Source: a bacterium
GTDB taxonomy: Bacteria > Vulcanimicrobiota > Vulcanimicrobiia > Vulcanimicrobiales > Vulcanimicrobiaceae
Direction: 5' to 3'
Length of the DNA: 50,834 bases
NCBI GenBank assembly: GCA_028869385.1
Contig: JAGWSR010000004.1
Coordinates: 1 to 50,834, forward strand
Each line of letters starts with the position of its first letter. Positions within the stretch are counted from its first letter, which is position 1. Both the position numbers and the translations under genes were made by a program. Below, piece after piece: positions 1 through 9,100 of this stretch. The notes beneath the pieces are model-generated. The model ran no database searches, had not been told where the DNA came from, and was given only the letters and a program-made list of their open reading frames with translations.

Positions 1-831
1 GTGATCACCGCCAACAAAGATCTGCTCGCCACGCACGGGCCACGGCTGCGAGCGCTCGCCGCGGCGCGCGGCGTGAGTCTGCGCTACGAAGCCGCAGCGT
101 GCGGGGCGATCCCCGTCATCCGCACCTTCGACGACGCGCTCGCGGGCGACGAGATCATCGCCTTCGCGGGCGTTATGAACGGCACGTGCGCGGCCATTCT
201 CTCCGCGATGGAAGCGGGCGCCGACTACGCGCAGGCCCTCGCCGACGCGCAAGCGCGCGGCTATGCCGAAGCCGACCCCTCATCCGACGTCGACGGCGAC
301 GATGCCGCGCACAAACTTGCGCTCTTGATGCAGCTCGCCTTCGGACTCGCGGTGATCTCACCGCGCATCCGTCGCAGCGGCATCGCACAGATCACCAAGC
401 GCGAAATCGCCCGCGCGCAGATGCTCGGCTATCGCATCCGGCTCGTCGCCGCGGCGACGCGCCGCGATGACGGGGCCTGCGCGGAAGTCGCGCCGGTGCT
501 CGTGCGCGCCGAACATCCCTTCGCGCGCGGCAGCGGCCCGGAGAACGTGGTGCGCCTCGTCGCGCGCGATGCGGGCGCACTCGTGCTCATCGGCAACGGC
601 GCGGGCGGCGCGCCCACGGCGTCGGCCGTGCTCGGCGACGTCGTCTCCACACTGCGCGCGCTCGGCGAACGCCACGACCTCGCACATCGCCTCCGCCCGC
701 TCGACGCGGCGCTCGAGATCGCGCCGTTCTTCGCCGCGCTGCCGCGCCATCCGGAACTCCCGCGCTTTGCCGTGTGGGACGATACCCTCCTCAATGCTCC
801 GGTCTCGCTCGCACAGCGCGCGTACTCCTGA
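1..831 (+). CDS. hom: Homoserine dehydrogenase, C-terminal part (cut by window edge)
   Basis: Reduces aspartate semialdehyde to homoserine, the branch point to methionine and threonine. The visible 276 residues start at VITANKDLLA, which matches the end of the nucleotide-binding domain of the family, so the true start lies upstream and the GTG at base 1 is probably internal. The substrate-binding region follows: AGVMNGTCAAILSAM is the conserved NGT motif, and AEADPSSDVDGDDAAHKLALL is the conserved DP..D..G.DA..KL segment. The C-terminal half looks like a divergent regulatory tail; no clear ACT domain could be called by eye. metY follows after 24 bases, so hom-metY-metX form a methionine operon. 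Confidence 0.93.
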   Translation: MITANKDLLATHGPRLRALAAARGVSLRYEAAACGAIPVIRTFDDALAGDEIIAFAGVMNGTCAAILSAMEAGADYAQALADAQARGYAEADPSSDVDGDDAAHKLALLMQLAFGLAVISPRIRRSGIAQITKREIARAQMLGYRIRLVAAATRRDDGACAEVAPVLVRAEHPFARGSGPENVVRLVARDAGALVLIGNGAGGAPTASAVLGDVVSTLRALGERHDLAHRLRPLDAALEIAPFFAALPRHPELPRFAVWDDTLLNAPVSLAQRAYS

Positions 832-855
832 CCGGGAAAGGACCCTCGTACGACC

Positions 856-2151
856 ATGAGCAGCACGCTCGAACAGCCCGCCTCCGCGCAATTCGACACG
901 ATCGCGATCCACGGCGGCCACAGCGGCGATCCCGCCACCAAATCGCGCGCCGTTCCGATCTACCAAACCACGTCGTACCTCTTCGACGACACCGCGCACG
1001 CGGGCAGACTCTTCGCGCTCGAAGAGTTCGGTAACATCTACACCCGCATCAACAATCCCACGACCGACGTACTCGAACAGCGCGTCGCCGCGCTCGAAGG
1101 CGGCGCCGCGGCGCTCGCCGTGTCGTCGGGTCAGGCTGCGAATCTCTACGCGATCCTCAACCTCGCGAAGTCGGGCGATCACATCGTCAGTTCCGCCTCG
1201 CTCTACGGCGGCACGTACAACGCCTTCGCGCACACGCTCAAGCGCTTCGGCATCGAAGCGAGCCTCGTGGATTTCGGCGATCCCTTCGCGGTGGAAGCGG
1301 CGATCAAGCCCAACACCAAGGCGATCTTCGCCGAGACGATCGGCAACCCGAAGATCGACGTGCTCGACGTCGCGCTTTACGCCGATCTGGCGCATCGTCA
1401 CGGCTTACCGCTCATCGTCGACAACACGCTCGCCACGCCGTACCTGCTCAAGCCGATCGCCCACGGCGCCGACATCGTGGTGCACTCCGCGACCAAATTC
1501 ATCGGCGGCCACGGCACCGCGATCGGCGGCGTGATCGTCGATGCCGGGCGCTTCGACTGGGCCGCGAGCCCGCGCTTCCCCGAGTTCGTCGAGCCCGACC
1601 CGTCGTATCACGGTCTGCAGTACGCACCCGTCTTCGGCAACATCGCCTACATCTTGAAGGCGCGCGTGCAACTGCTGCGCGACGTCGGCGCCGCACTCTC
1701 GCCGTTCAACGCGTGGCTCTTGCTCCTCGGGCTCGAAACGCTCGGCCTGCGCGTCGAACGCCACAGCCGCAACGCCCAAGCCGTCGCCGAATTCCTCGCC
1801 GCGCACCCGAAGGTCACCCGCGTCTCGTATCCCGGCCTCGCGAACGACCCCGCGCACGCTCGCGCGCGGCAGTATCTGCAGGGCGGCTACGGCGCGATCC
1901 TCACCTTCGACGTCGAAGGCGGCGAACGCGAGGCGCGTGCGGTCATTGACCGCCTGAAGCTCTTCTCGCTCCTCGCGAACGTGGGCGACGCGAAGTCCCT
2001 CGTCATCCACCCTGCGAGCACGACGCATCAGCAACTGAGCGAAACCGAACGCCTGGCAAGCGGCGTCACAGGTGCGACGATCCGACTCTCCGTCGGCATC
2101 GAAGACGAACGCGACATCCTCGCCGATCTGCGGCAGGCACTCGAGGGATAA
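856..2151 (+). CDS. metY: O-acetylhomoserine sulfhydrylase (aminocarboxypropyltransferase)
   Basis: PLP enzyme of the Cys/Met metabolism family that makes homocysteine from O-acetylhomoserine and sulfide in the cytosol. The 431-residue length is typical of MetY and longer than cystathionine gamma-synthase. Visible motifs are [22 protein letters not shown] near residue 62, [11 protein letters not shown] near 90, [11 protein letters not shown] near 187, and the PLP-lysine motif [11 protein letters not shown] with K214. The C-terminal [14 protein letters not shown] is the usual substrate-binding stretch. The ATG follows hom closely, and the stop TAATG overlaps the metX start at base 2151. Cystathionine gamma-lyase-type activity cannot be excluded by eye, but the metX neighbour supports MetY. 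Confidence 0.95.
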   Translation: MSSTLEQPASAQFDTIAIHGGHSGDPATKSRAVPIYQTTSYLFDDTAHAGRLFALEEFGNIYTRINNPTTDVLEQRVAALEGGAAALAVSSGQAANLYAILNLAKSGDHIVSSASLYGGTYNAFAHTLKRFGIEASLVDFGDPFAVEAAIKPNTKAIFAETIGNPKIDVLDVALYADLAHRHGLPLIVDNTLATPYLLKPIAHGADIVVHSATKFIGGHGTAIGGVIVDAGRFDWAASPRFPEFVEPDPSYHGLQYAPVFGNIAYILKARVQLLRDVGAALSPFNAWLLLLGLETLGLRVERHSRNAQAVAEFLAAHPKVTRVSYPGLANDPAHARARQYLQGGYGAILTFDVEGGEREARAVIDRLKLFSLLANVGDAKSLVIHPASTTHQQLSETERLASGVTGATIRLSVGIEDERDILADLRQALEG

Positions 2152-3038
2152 TGAACTACACGATGTACGGGTCACCATCGGCGAGCGGCGACAACGTCGT
2201 TCTCGCACTCCACGCGCTGACCGGCAACAGCCGCGTCGCCGAGTGGTGGCCCGGCATCGTCGGCCCGAACGCCCTCTTCGACCCAAACCACTGGTGCATC
2301 ATCGGCCTCGACATCCCCGGTGTCACCCTGAGCCTGTCGAAGGGCCCCGGTGTCACCCTGAGCCTGTCGAAGGGCGACGTCACCTCTCTCGTACGCGCGC
2401 AGCAACAGGCTCTCGACGAACTCGGCATCGAGCGCCTCGCAATCGTCATCGGCGGATCGCTCGGCGGTATGCAGGCGCTGCAGTGGGCACTCGACGCGCC
2501 CGAACGCGTGGGCCACGCCATCGTCGTCGGCGCGCACGATCACCACAGCACGATGGGCGTCGCGCTCAACGCGATTCAACGCGAATGCATCGCGCTCGAT
2601 CCCGTGCGCGGTCTCGGCACCGCGCGCAAACTCGCGATGCTCACCTACAAATCCGAAGCACTCCTCACCGAACGCCACGATCGCCGCGCCGATCGCCGCG
2701 ATCCCTCACGCTTCGATATCGAAGGCTACCTCGACCATCAGGCGGAGAAATTTCTCGCGCGCATGGATCCCGACACGTACGCCTATCGCACGCACCTGAT
2801 GGACAGTTTCGACGTGCGCGACCGCACCGCACCGCCCGGCGTCGAGCTCACCTTCGTCGGCATCTCCTCCGATTGGCTCTTCCGCCCGCAAGACGTCCGC
2901 GCCGCCGCCGAACGCTTCAACGCCCGCTACCTCGAACTCGAATCCGACCACGGCCACGACGCCTTCCTCGCCGCCCCCGAAGCCCTCCGCCACCTCCTCA
3001 CCCCTCTCGTAGCACCCCGCCCCCCTGTGTCACCCTGA
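2151..3038 (+). CDS. metX: Homoserine O-acetyltransferase carrying an in-frame repeat insertion
   Basis: Alpha/beta-hydrolase-fold enzyme that activates homoserine by acetylation for MetY. HALTGNS (residues 21-27), the nucleophile elbow GGSLGGMQ (S103), SSDWLF (D241) and HGHDAFL (H269) give a complete Ser-Asp-His triad. At 295 residues it is shorter than the usual 350-380. Residues about 55-75 are PGVTLSLSKG twice, encoded by two tandem copies of the intergenic repeat. They sit where the family normally has the conserved G-C-Y-G-[ST]-T-G-P loop, which is missing. The C-terminal PPVSP and the TGA stop also come from a repeat copy (3027-3075). The frame stays open, so the protein may still work. 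Succinyl- rather than acetyl-transfer cannot be ruled out. Confidence 0.88.
   Translation: MNYTMYGSPSASGDNVVLALHALTGNSRVAEWWPGIVGPNALFDPNHWCIIGLDIPGVTLSLSKGPGVTLSLSKGDVTSLVRAQQQALDELGIERLAIVIGGSLGGMQALQWALDAPERVGHAIVVGAHDHHSTMGVALNAIQRECIALDPVRGLGTARKLAMLTYKSEALLTERHDRRADRRDPSRFDIEGYLDHQAEKFLARMDPDTYAYRTHLMDSFDVRDRTAPPGVELTFVGISSDWLFRPQDVRAAAERFNARYLELESDHGHDAFLAAPEALRHLLTPLVAPRPPVSP
2315..2374 (+). repeat. Two tandem 30-bp copies of a palindromic repeat inside metX
   Basis: Two head-to-tail copies of the local repeat (TGTCACCCTGAG followed by CCTGTCGAAGGGC) lie at 2321-2345 and 2351-2375. The period is exactly 30 bases, so both are read in the metX frame as PGVTLSLSKG. The arms CCCT and AGGG make each copy weakly palindromic. 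The two copies look identical over the full unit, which suggests a recent tandem duplication. Confidence 0.95.
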
Positions 3039-3075
3039 GCCTGTCGAAGGGCTGTCGAAGGGCTGTCGAAGGGCG
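3027..3075 (+). repeat. Repeat copy with triplicated arm, supplying the metX stop codon
   Basis: One full copy starts at 3027; its CTGTCGAAGGG arm is then repeated twice more in tandem up to 3075. The TGA in CACCCTGAGCC at 3036-3038 is the metX stop codon, so the end of the reading frame lies within the repeat. No other feature is seen between metX and the convergent gene ending at 3081. Confidence 0.93.
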
Positions 3076-3080
3076 CGCCA

Positions 3081-4193
3081 TCAGCAGGTTGCCACATCAA
3101 ACCGTGACAGGCGCACCGATAGCGTGCCGACATCGAGCGTCGCCGTTTGCAGCGTGCGCGTCGGCACGAGCCACGGCACCAGCACCGCGTTCGCGTTCGG
3201 CACGAATCGATACACGATGTGCGCCGCATAGCCGCCGCCGTGCAACGGCGTCACGCGGCGCGCGCCGCGCACCTCCTCGTACCACCCGGTCGAGAAGTAT
3301 AGTCCCCACCCAACGTCGAGCCAGTTCCGTCGCACGGCCACGCGTTCGCCATGATCGGTCATCGCAAAACTCGTCTTCGGGCCAAAGCACGTCGGATACG
3401 AAAAACGCGCGCGAATGATACCGTCGCGCTCGAGGAGTTCGCTCATGCGATCCTGTCGCTGCGCGTCGAGCAGCAGCCACGCATTCGAGGTTCGTTGCGC
3501 GAGATAGGTATCGACCGCTGCGTCGATCCCCGTCTCCACCGCCGCACGCGGCACGACACTGCCGCGCGCTTTCGCCGCGTGCGCAGCACCGCGACCACAC
3601 GTTTCGCCGGGCGTCCACGACCGCGCGTCGCCGCGCCACACACCGTCGTTCCCGTACGTAAGCTGAATCGTGCGCGCGAACGATCGCCGCGCCACGCCCG
3701 GCGCATCCACGCACGACGGTGCGAGTTCGCTCGGCCACGTGCGCAACGGCGCGACGTCGAGCAAGTCGCGCGACGGCTCGAATCGCCAGCGATAGGTCAC
3801 ACGCGCGATGCGTCCCGCCTGCACCACGCGGATCGAACCCGGCACGAGCTGGATGCGCCCGCTTCCGATCATGAGATCGCCGCCGCCCTCCAACACCCAT
3901 CCGCGCTGCGCGATGGCGCGCCGCCCGTACGCCGTCGGAACCACGTCGCCATGCATGCGGCCGGGAGCGCTCGTCACCCGTAAGATGCCGCGCGTAACGA
4001 AATGCGCGAGCAACGGCGTGTAGGTCGCACCGACGGCCGAACTCTCCGTAAACGCACGTCCGTAAGATCGGTCGCTCGCGACGGCGTTGCGCACCGTCCA
4101 CGCCGAAGGCGGCGGCGGATTCGTGCTTCCGGCAGCGCCGAGCAGTAGCCCCACGCTCGCGCACACGAACGCGCGAAGCGCTTGAATGCTCAT
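3081..4193 (-). CDS. Predicted exported protein of unknown function
   Basis: About 370 residues from the chosen ATG at 4193. This start gives [23 protein letters not shown], a good Sec-type signal peptide; the open frame extends 17 codons further to 4244, but that extension would bury the signal. The mature part is rich in beta-prone segments, Trp and Tyr, with a few cysteines (SCVDAPG, GETCGRG, YPTCFGP, and the terminal DVATC) that could form disulfides outside the cytoplasm. I recognise no family or catalytic motif. It converges on metX and is divergent from the DUF1348 gene, whose ATG is only 43 bases away, so the two starts probably share a promoter region. Confidence 0.72.
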   Translation of the reverse strand: MSIQALRAFVCASVGLLLGAAGSTNPPPPSAWTVRNAVASDRSYGRAFTESSAVGATYTPLLAHFVTRGILRVTSAPGRMHGDVVPTAYGRRAIAQRGWVLEGGGDLMIGSGRIQLVPGSIRVVQAGRIARVTYRWRFEPSRDLLDVAPLRTWPSELAPSCVDAPGVARRSFARTIQLTYGNDGVWRGDARSWTPGETCGRGAAHAAKARGSVVPRAAVETGIDAAVDTYLAQRTSNAWLLLDAQRQDRMSELLERDGIIRARFSYPTCFGPKTSFAMTDHGERVAVRRNWLDVGWGLYFSTGWYEEVRGARRVTPLHGGGYAAHIVYRFVPNANAVLVPWLVPTRTLQTATLDVGTLSVRLSRFDVATC

Positions 4194-4235
4194 CGTAGGG
4201 AGCATACGGCACAGAGCGCACCGAATCGATCCGGC

Positions 4236-4706
4236 ATGAGCCAACGTCCGCCGCTTCCGCCCTTCACCATCGAGACTGCCCGCCTGAAGGCGCGCGCCGC
4301 CGAGGATGCGTGGAACTCATGCGATCCCGAACGCGTCGCGCTCGCGTACACCGAAGATAGCCGCTGGCGCAATCGTGCCGAATTCGTGAACGGCCGCGCC
4401 GAGATCGTCGCGTTTCTCAAACGTAAATGGGCGCGCGAGCTCGAGTATCGGCTCATCAAAGAGGTCTGGGCGTGTATGGACAACCGCATCGCGGTGCGCT
4501 TCGCCTACGAGTGGCACGACGATTCCGGGCAATGGTACCGCTCGTACGGCAACGAGAACTGGGAGTTCGACGAACACGGCCTCATGCGCGTACGTCACGC
4601 GAGCATCAACGATCTCCCGATCGACGATTCAGCCCGAACATTCCACTGGGACCGCACCGCCCCACGCCCCGCCGACCACCCAACCCTGAGCGACCTCGGC
4701 TTGTAA
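4236..4706 (+). CDS. DUF1348 / NTF2-like (SnoaL-type) protein
   Basis: A 156-residue cytosolic protein of the nuclear-transport-factor-2-like superfamily. Diagnostic DUF1348 segments are [76 protein letters not shown] and the C-terminal [13 protein letters not shown]. These match the compact cone-shaped fold family, whose members are mostly of unknown substrate. The ATG at 4236 is chosen because the family begins with a short Pro-rich tail before [17 protein letters not shown]; an upstream in-frame ATG at 4182 would overlap the divergent exported-protein gene. Repeats follow directly downstream. Function in this organism is not known. Confidence 0.9.
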   Translation: MSQRPPLPPFTIETARLKARAAEDAWNSCDPERVALAYTEDSRWRNRAEFVNGRAEIVAFLKRKWARELEYRLIKEVWACMDNRIAVRFAYEWHDDSGQWYRSYGNENWEFDEHGLMRVRHASINDLPIDDSARTFHWDRTAPRPADHPTLSDLGL

Positions 4707-4721
4707 CCACACCCCCCCCCG

Positions 4722-4853
4722 TGTCACCCTGAGCTCGTCGAAGGGCACCCCCCACGTGTCACCCTGAGCTCGTCGAAGGGCGCCCTTCGACAGGCTCAGG
4801 GTGACACACACGGGGGTTCAGGGTGACACAAACACGGGGGCTCAGGGTGACAC
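4722..4853. repeat. Repeat cluster with a head-to-head inverted pair
   Basis: Two direct copies (about 4722-4745 and 4757-4781, here with GAGCTCGTCGAAGGG) are followed immediately by an inverted copy at 4782-4806, then by two truncated inverted pieces (4817-4828 and 4841-4853). The copies at 4757-4781 and 4782-4806 abut as near-perfect inverted repeats that could form a stem of roughly 25 bp. The cluster is preceded by a run of nine C (about 4712-4720). It separates the convergent DUF1348 and hydrolase genes and could act as a transcription barrier in both directions. Confidence 0.93.
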
Positions 4854-4864
4854 ATATCGAGCCG

Positions 4865-6007
4865 CTAGGCTACCGACTCATCGGGGGCGGCGTCGCCGGC
4901 GGCGACGGCGAGAGGGCGCACACGGGTCACGAGTTCGTGCAGATAGCGGCCCGGGGCTTCGAGCATCGTCATGTGCGAAGTATCGGGAAACGTGACGAAC
5001 GCCTTCGTCGGCGCGTTCACGCGTGCATACCAATCCTTCGCCACCCGATACGACGTTTCGTAATCGTACGGGCCCATGAAGAGAAAGAGCGGGCACGCGA
5101 GCTGCGTCAGCTTCGTGTAATCGATGCGCTCGACGGTCGGCAAGAGATGCTGCAACGAGAACAAGCTCCCCGCATCGGTCGCGCGAAGATCGCGCATCGT
5201 GTACTCCGGCGAAAACTTCCATAGATTCGCATCGTAGTCGAAGCCGTGCCGGCCATAGGTGAGACCGCCATAGTAGATCAACCACTTGCGCTGCGTCCCG
5301 ATGCGCTCGATCGTGAGCGAACCACGCGGGCCCGGGTACGGTGCGAGCGCCTCCAATGCGCGCACGGCCTGCGCGTTGCCGTGCTTGCGGGCGGCATCGA
5401 GCGCGAACGACCACCCAATCGCCTCGCTGCGCGGCGAATCGATCATCTGCCCCGTGCCCACGTACGCATAGAGTTTCTCGGGCATCCGCCGCGCGAGTTC
5501 CATGCCGAGGTAGGAGCCCCACGAGTGCCCGAGCGCGAACAGCTTCTTCTTCTCGAAGCGCCGCAGGAGATAGGCGACCACCGCCTCCGCATCGCGCACC
5601 ATCGTCTCGCCGTCGGTCGTCTTCGCGAGCGTCGCGAGCGGGTTCGACGCGTACGTCTTTCCGGTGCCGCGCTGATCCCACTCGACGACGGTGAAGTAAT
5701 CTTCCCACGGGCGCTGCCACGTCCATGCCTCCGGCATCTCCGGCGAACCGGGTCCGCCGTGTAAAAAGAGCAGCACCGGATTGCGTGCGTCGCGTCCGCG
5801 AATCGAGAGCCACTGCGTGATTCCGCCGATCTGCACCGGCACGAGATCCTGCACGCCGTGAGGTGAGACGATCTTCTCGTTCGCCGCGATCAACGCGCGA
5901 ACGTCATCGGCGGTGTAGGTCTTTTCCGGCGTCGGCGCCGCGGCGGCTGCGGCGCTACTTCCGGCAAATGTAACGAGCGCGGATTGAACGAACGACGAAC
6001 GCTTCAT
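4865..6007 (-). CDS. Exported alpha/beta hydrolase (proline iminopeptidase-like)
   Basis: A 380-residue protein with the N-terminus MKRSSFVQSALVTFAGSSAAAAAA, a signal peptide, so it probably acts outside the cytoplasm. The core has LFLHGGPGSPE (oxyanion HGGPG motif of family S33), VVEWDQRGTGKTY, and the nucleophile elbow ALGHSWGSYLG. Late in the chain FPDTSHMTMLEAPGRY supplies the catalytic His. These match aminopeptidase-type S33 hydrolases, but substrate choice (N-terminal Pro versus ester or lactone) cannot be read from sequence. It is followed at 38 bases by the end of the GGDEF-STAND gene on the same strand, with no obvious functional link. Confidence 0.9.
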   Translation of the reverse strand: MKRSSFVQSALVTFAGSSAAAAAAPTPEKTYTADDVRALIAANEKIVSPHGVQDLVPVQIGGITQWLSIRGRDARNPVLLFLHGGPGSPEMPEAWTWQRPWEDYFTVVEWDQRGTGKTYASNPLATLAKTTDGETMVRDAEAVVAYLLRRFEKKKLFALGHSWGSYLGMELARRMPEKLYAYVGTGQMIDSPRSEAIGWSFALDAARKHGNAQAVRALEALAPYPGPRGSLTIERIGTQRKWLIYYGGLTYGRHGFDYDANLWKFSPEYTMRDLRATDAGSLFSLQHLLPTVERIDYTKLTQLACPLFLFMGPYDYETSYRVAKDWYARVNAPTKAFVTFPDTSHMTMLEAPGRYLHELVTRVRPLAVAAGDAAPDESVA

Positions 6008-6046
6008 ATCGGTGGTACGTGCGCCGACGAACGAATGTTTCCTCGC

Positions 6047-9043
6047 TTACGCCGTCGCCTCGCGCGCCGCTTGCTCTTCGTCGAGCAACGCACCCGCGGC
6101 GAGATGCGCGTCGAGTTCGCCGCCGAGTTTTGCCGAGAGCACTTCGAGTACTTCGCGGTGGGTGATATCCTCGCACTGATCGGCTTGACGGGGTGGGTGG
6201 AGCAGGCCATCGCGCGCGTCGCAGAACCCGAGCAAGCGCGCGGCACGTGCGTACTCTTTCCGTCCCGCCGCCACCATCGCGAGCGCCTGTACCGCGTAGG
6301 TGATCGCCGAGCTCGTCTGCGTGATGCGTGCCACCTGCAGCGCGCGACGTCCAACCTCGCGTGCCGTCTCCCACTCGCCGAGCGCGGCGGCGTAGATGGC
6401 AAAGTTCACCGCCGCGTTACCGTGCAGTTCGCGCGAACCGCTCGATTCGGCGATCGCGAGCGCTTCGCGGCCGTACTCGTAGGCGCGCCGCCGCTCGCCC
6501 GCGGAGAACTCCATCTCGCTGATCCAGGTGAGGTTCCCGCCGATAAGCCGCTCGAATCCGAGCTGACGCGACAGCGCGAGCGCCTCGAGCAACGCCGCCC
6601 GCTTCGCGGGAAAGTCCGAAATGTCGATCGTCAGCCCGCGCGTGCGCAGCGCGACGATCAATTCGTACGGATCGTCGAGTTCGCGCGCGATCTCGATCGC
6701 CTCGCACGCCATCGCATCGGCCGCCTCTCGCTCCGCTCGAAAGTACCAGCCCACGACCTGCGCGAGCACGCGCAGCGCACGCGCTTGGCCGCGCCGGTCG
6801 CCGATCTCGCGAAAGAGCGCGAGCGCACGCTCCGCGGCACGCCGCGTTTCGTCGGCCGGAAGCAGCCGTATCGCACCGATCGCGAACTGCAGCTCCGCTT
6901 CGATCGCCCGAGGCGCACTCGCCGGGAGCACGGCGAGCGCGCGCGCGGCCACGCGCAGCGATTCGGCCGGTGCATGGTCGCGCAAGAAGCCTTGGAGTGC
7001 GACCGCGAGCTCGGCCCCGAGGTACACGTCCTCGCGCTCGTCGAGCGTCCACGCGAGCGCCGAACGAATGTTCTCGAGCTCGGCCGAGAGCAACTCCAGC
7101 CACTCGCGAGCACGCTCGGTCGTGCGCATGACGTCGAGCGAACGCACGTATTCGAGCGCCCACCGCGCGTGGCGCCGACGAAGCGCGCCGGTATCCTCAT
7201 GCTGCCACAACTGCGCGAGAGCGAATTCGCGAATCGTTTCGAGCATCCGCACCCGCGCTCGCGGGAGTGTCGGATCGCCGGTTACGAGCGATTTGCGCGC
7301 GAGCCGCGCGAGCGCCGACAAAACGTCGGCACGACTCATCTCCACGTCCCAACACACCGACGCGGCCGCGTCGGCCGTGCAGCCGCCGCTGAAGACCGCG
7401 AGCCGCCGAAAGAGCGTGCGTTCGGCATCGCTCAGGAGCGAATGGCTCCACGCCACGAACGACGCCATGGACGCAGGGAAAACGTGCTCGCGCAACTCGC
7501 GTTCGAGGTGACGCAAGCCGACGGCCGCCGCGCGCGGCGCCGCGAGTTCGATCGCGAGCGCGATGCCGTCGAGACGACGACAGATCGAGGCGGCGAGCAC
7601 GAGTTCGTCCGCGCCGAACGACAGCGATGCATCGAGCGCGCGCACGCGTTCGACGAACATCTCGACGCAGTCGTAGCGTCGCAGTTCGGCGGCATCGCGC
7701 TCGCTCTCGTCGGGAACGGCGAAGGTCTCGATCGGAAAGACCAGTTCGTCGCGCAGCGCGAGCGCTTCGCGACTCGTCGCGAGCACGCGCAGCCCGGGCG
7801 CCTCGGCGAGCAGCGTCGCAACCGTCTCGGCGGCATCGGCGAGCAGATGCTCGCAGTTATCCAGCACCAGCAACAGATGCTTGCTGCGCAGCGCCTGCGC
7901 GAGTTCGCGCGCGCTCTCGTCACCGCGCCGGTTGAAAAGGGCCCCGATCGCGGGCGCGATGTGCTCGCCGCTAGCGATCGGCGAAAGATCCACGAACCAG
8001 GCGCCGTCTTCGAAGGTCGCGCCGGAGCGAGAGGCCACCTCGACCGCGAGGCGCGTCTTGCCGCAACCGCCCACACCGACGAGCGAGACCAGCCGCCGCG
8101 ATTCGAGTGCCGCCGCAATCGCGCGCAATTCGCGCCGCCGCCCCACGAGCGGCGCGAGATCGCTCGGAAGCGTGCTGCTGCCGAGGGTCGAGACGCGTTC
8201 CGCCGCGGGACGCGTGCAAAGGTAGTTCTCCGCCGCGACTCGATTGCGACCGCCGGCTTTCGCTCGATACAAGGCTTCGTCGGCTTCGTGAAAGAGCTGC
8301 GTGCCGTTCCCGCCCGCCGCGAGCGCCACCATGCCGACGCTAATCGTAATGCGTCCGAGCGACGACCCGCGATGCGCGATCGCGAGTTCTTCGACCGCAT
8401 CGCACGCGCGTTCGGCGATCGGAATCGCCGCGTCGAGATCGGCACCGTAGAGCAGCACGACGAACTCTTCGCCGCCGTAGCGCGCGATCAGATCCTCGGG
8501 TCGACGCACGAGGCGCGAGAGCGCCTGGGCGATCGCGCGCAGACACGCATCGCCGGCCTGATGCCCGTAGCGATCGTTATACGCCTTGAAAAAATCAACG
8601 TCCACGACCGCCAGCGCGAGCGGCGCGCCTTCGGCCTGCGCACGCGCACACGTGGCTTCCAGCACGTCATCGAAACGTCGGCGGTTGGCCACGCCCGTCA
8701 GCGCATCGACGTGCGCCAATTCGGTGAGTCGCTCGCTGCTCTGCACGAAGCGTTCGAGGTGGAGGCGCGTGGCGATCGCATACGCGCACGCTTCGAGCGC
8801 GATACGCCGCTCCTCATCGAGCTCCGGCGCACCGAGTGCAACGTACCCAAGGTCCTCAACGCCGAATCGCAAGGGAAGCAGTACGTCGTCCGGCTCGGCC
8901 TCGTTGCTTGCGGCGACGAGACGCACGTGCCGGGCATCGGCGAGCCGCGTAATGAGCGCAACGCACTGCGGCCATACGTCGCGCAGCGTGTGCGGTGAGG
9001 AGAGTAACCCTCCCACATCACGAACGATGCGCGTGAGTTCCAC
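6047..9043 (-). CDS. GGDEF diguanylate cyclase fused to a STAND/NB-ARC ATPase with TPR-like repeats
   Basis: A 998-residue cytosolic signalling protein. Residues about 1-100 resemble a small GAF-like sensor. HVDALTGVANRRRFDD (about 111-126) starts a complete GGDEF domain: ARYGGEEF has its active-site GGEEF at 190-194, and RPED at 181-184 is the product-inhibition (I) site. VGRRREL (about 300) then opens an AfsR/LuxR-type ATPase with Walker A GVGGCGKT (323-330) and Walker B LLLVLDNCEHL (390-400). From about residue 560 to the end there are Ala/Arg/Glu-rich helical repeats of TPR type. No LuxR or OmpR-type DNA-binding domain is visible. The start is GTG at 9043. It lies 57 bases downstream of the GNAT-PurN gene. 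Synthesis of c-di-GMP gated by ATP/ligand binding is inference. Confidence 0.92.
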   Translation of the reverse strand: MELTRIVRDVGGLLSSPHTLRDVWPQCVALITRLADARHVRLVAASNEAEPDDVLLPLRFGVEDLGYVALGAPELDEERRIALEACAYAIATRLHLERFVQSSERLTELAHVDALTGVANRRRFDDVLEATCARAQAEGAPLALAVVDVDFFKAYNDRYGHQAGDACLRAIAQALSRLVRRPEDLIARYGGEEFVVLLYGADLDAAIPIAERACDAVEELAIAHRGSSLGRITISVGMVALAAGGNGTQLFHEADEALYRAKAGGRNRVAAENYLCTRPAAERVSTLGSSTLPSDLAPLVGRRRELRAIAAALESRRLVSLVGVGGCGKTRLAVEVASRSGATFEDGAWFVDLSPIASGEHIAPAIGALFNRRGDESARELAQALRSKHLLLVLDNCEHLLADAAETVATLLAEAPGLRVLATSREALALRDELVFPIETFAVPDESERDAAELRRYDCVEMFVERVRALDASLSFGADELVLAASICRRLDGIALAIELAAPRAAAVGLRHLERELREHVFPASMASFVAWSHSLLSDAERTLFRRLAVFSGGCTADAAASVCWDVEMSRADVLSALARLARKSLVTGDPTLPRARVRMLETIREFALAQLWQHEDTGALRRRHARWALEYVRSLDVMRTTERAREWLELLSAELENIRSALAWTLDEREDVYLGAELAVALQGFLRDHAPAESLRVAARALAVLPASAPRAIEAELQFAIGAIRLLPADETRRAAERALALFREIGDRRGQARALRVLAQVVGWYFRAEREAADAMACEAIEIARELDDPYELIVALRTRGLTIDISDFPAKRAALLEALALSRQLGFERLIGGNLTWISEMEFSAGERRRAYEYGREALAIAESSGSRELHGNAAVNFAIYAAALGEWETAREVGRRALQVARITQTSSAITYAVQALAMVAAGRKEYARAARLLGFCDARDGLLHPPRQADQCEDITHREVLEVLSAKLGGELDAHLAAGALLDEEQAAREATA

Positions 9044-9100
9044 GCACGACGATTTCCGCGCCTCCGCAGACGCTCCTTGAGCCGTTTTACCCCGGTGCGT

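Noticed and set aside
2072-3418. Open frame of 448 codons overlapping metX and downstream repeats
   Set aside because: Out of frame with metX, extremely Arg-rich, partly repeat-derived, and runs into the antisense of another gene.
5984-8998. Open frame of 1004 codons on the plus strand opposite the GGDEF-STAND gene
   Set aside because: Arg/Glu-rich translation with no domain; typical antisense shadow of a high-G+C gene. The minus-strand product has clear catalytic motifs.
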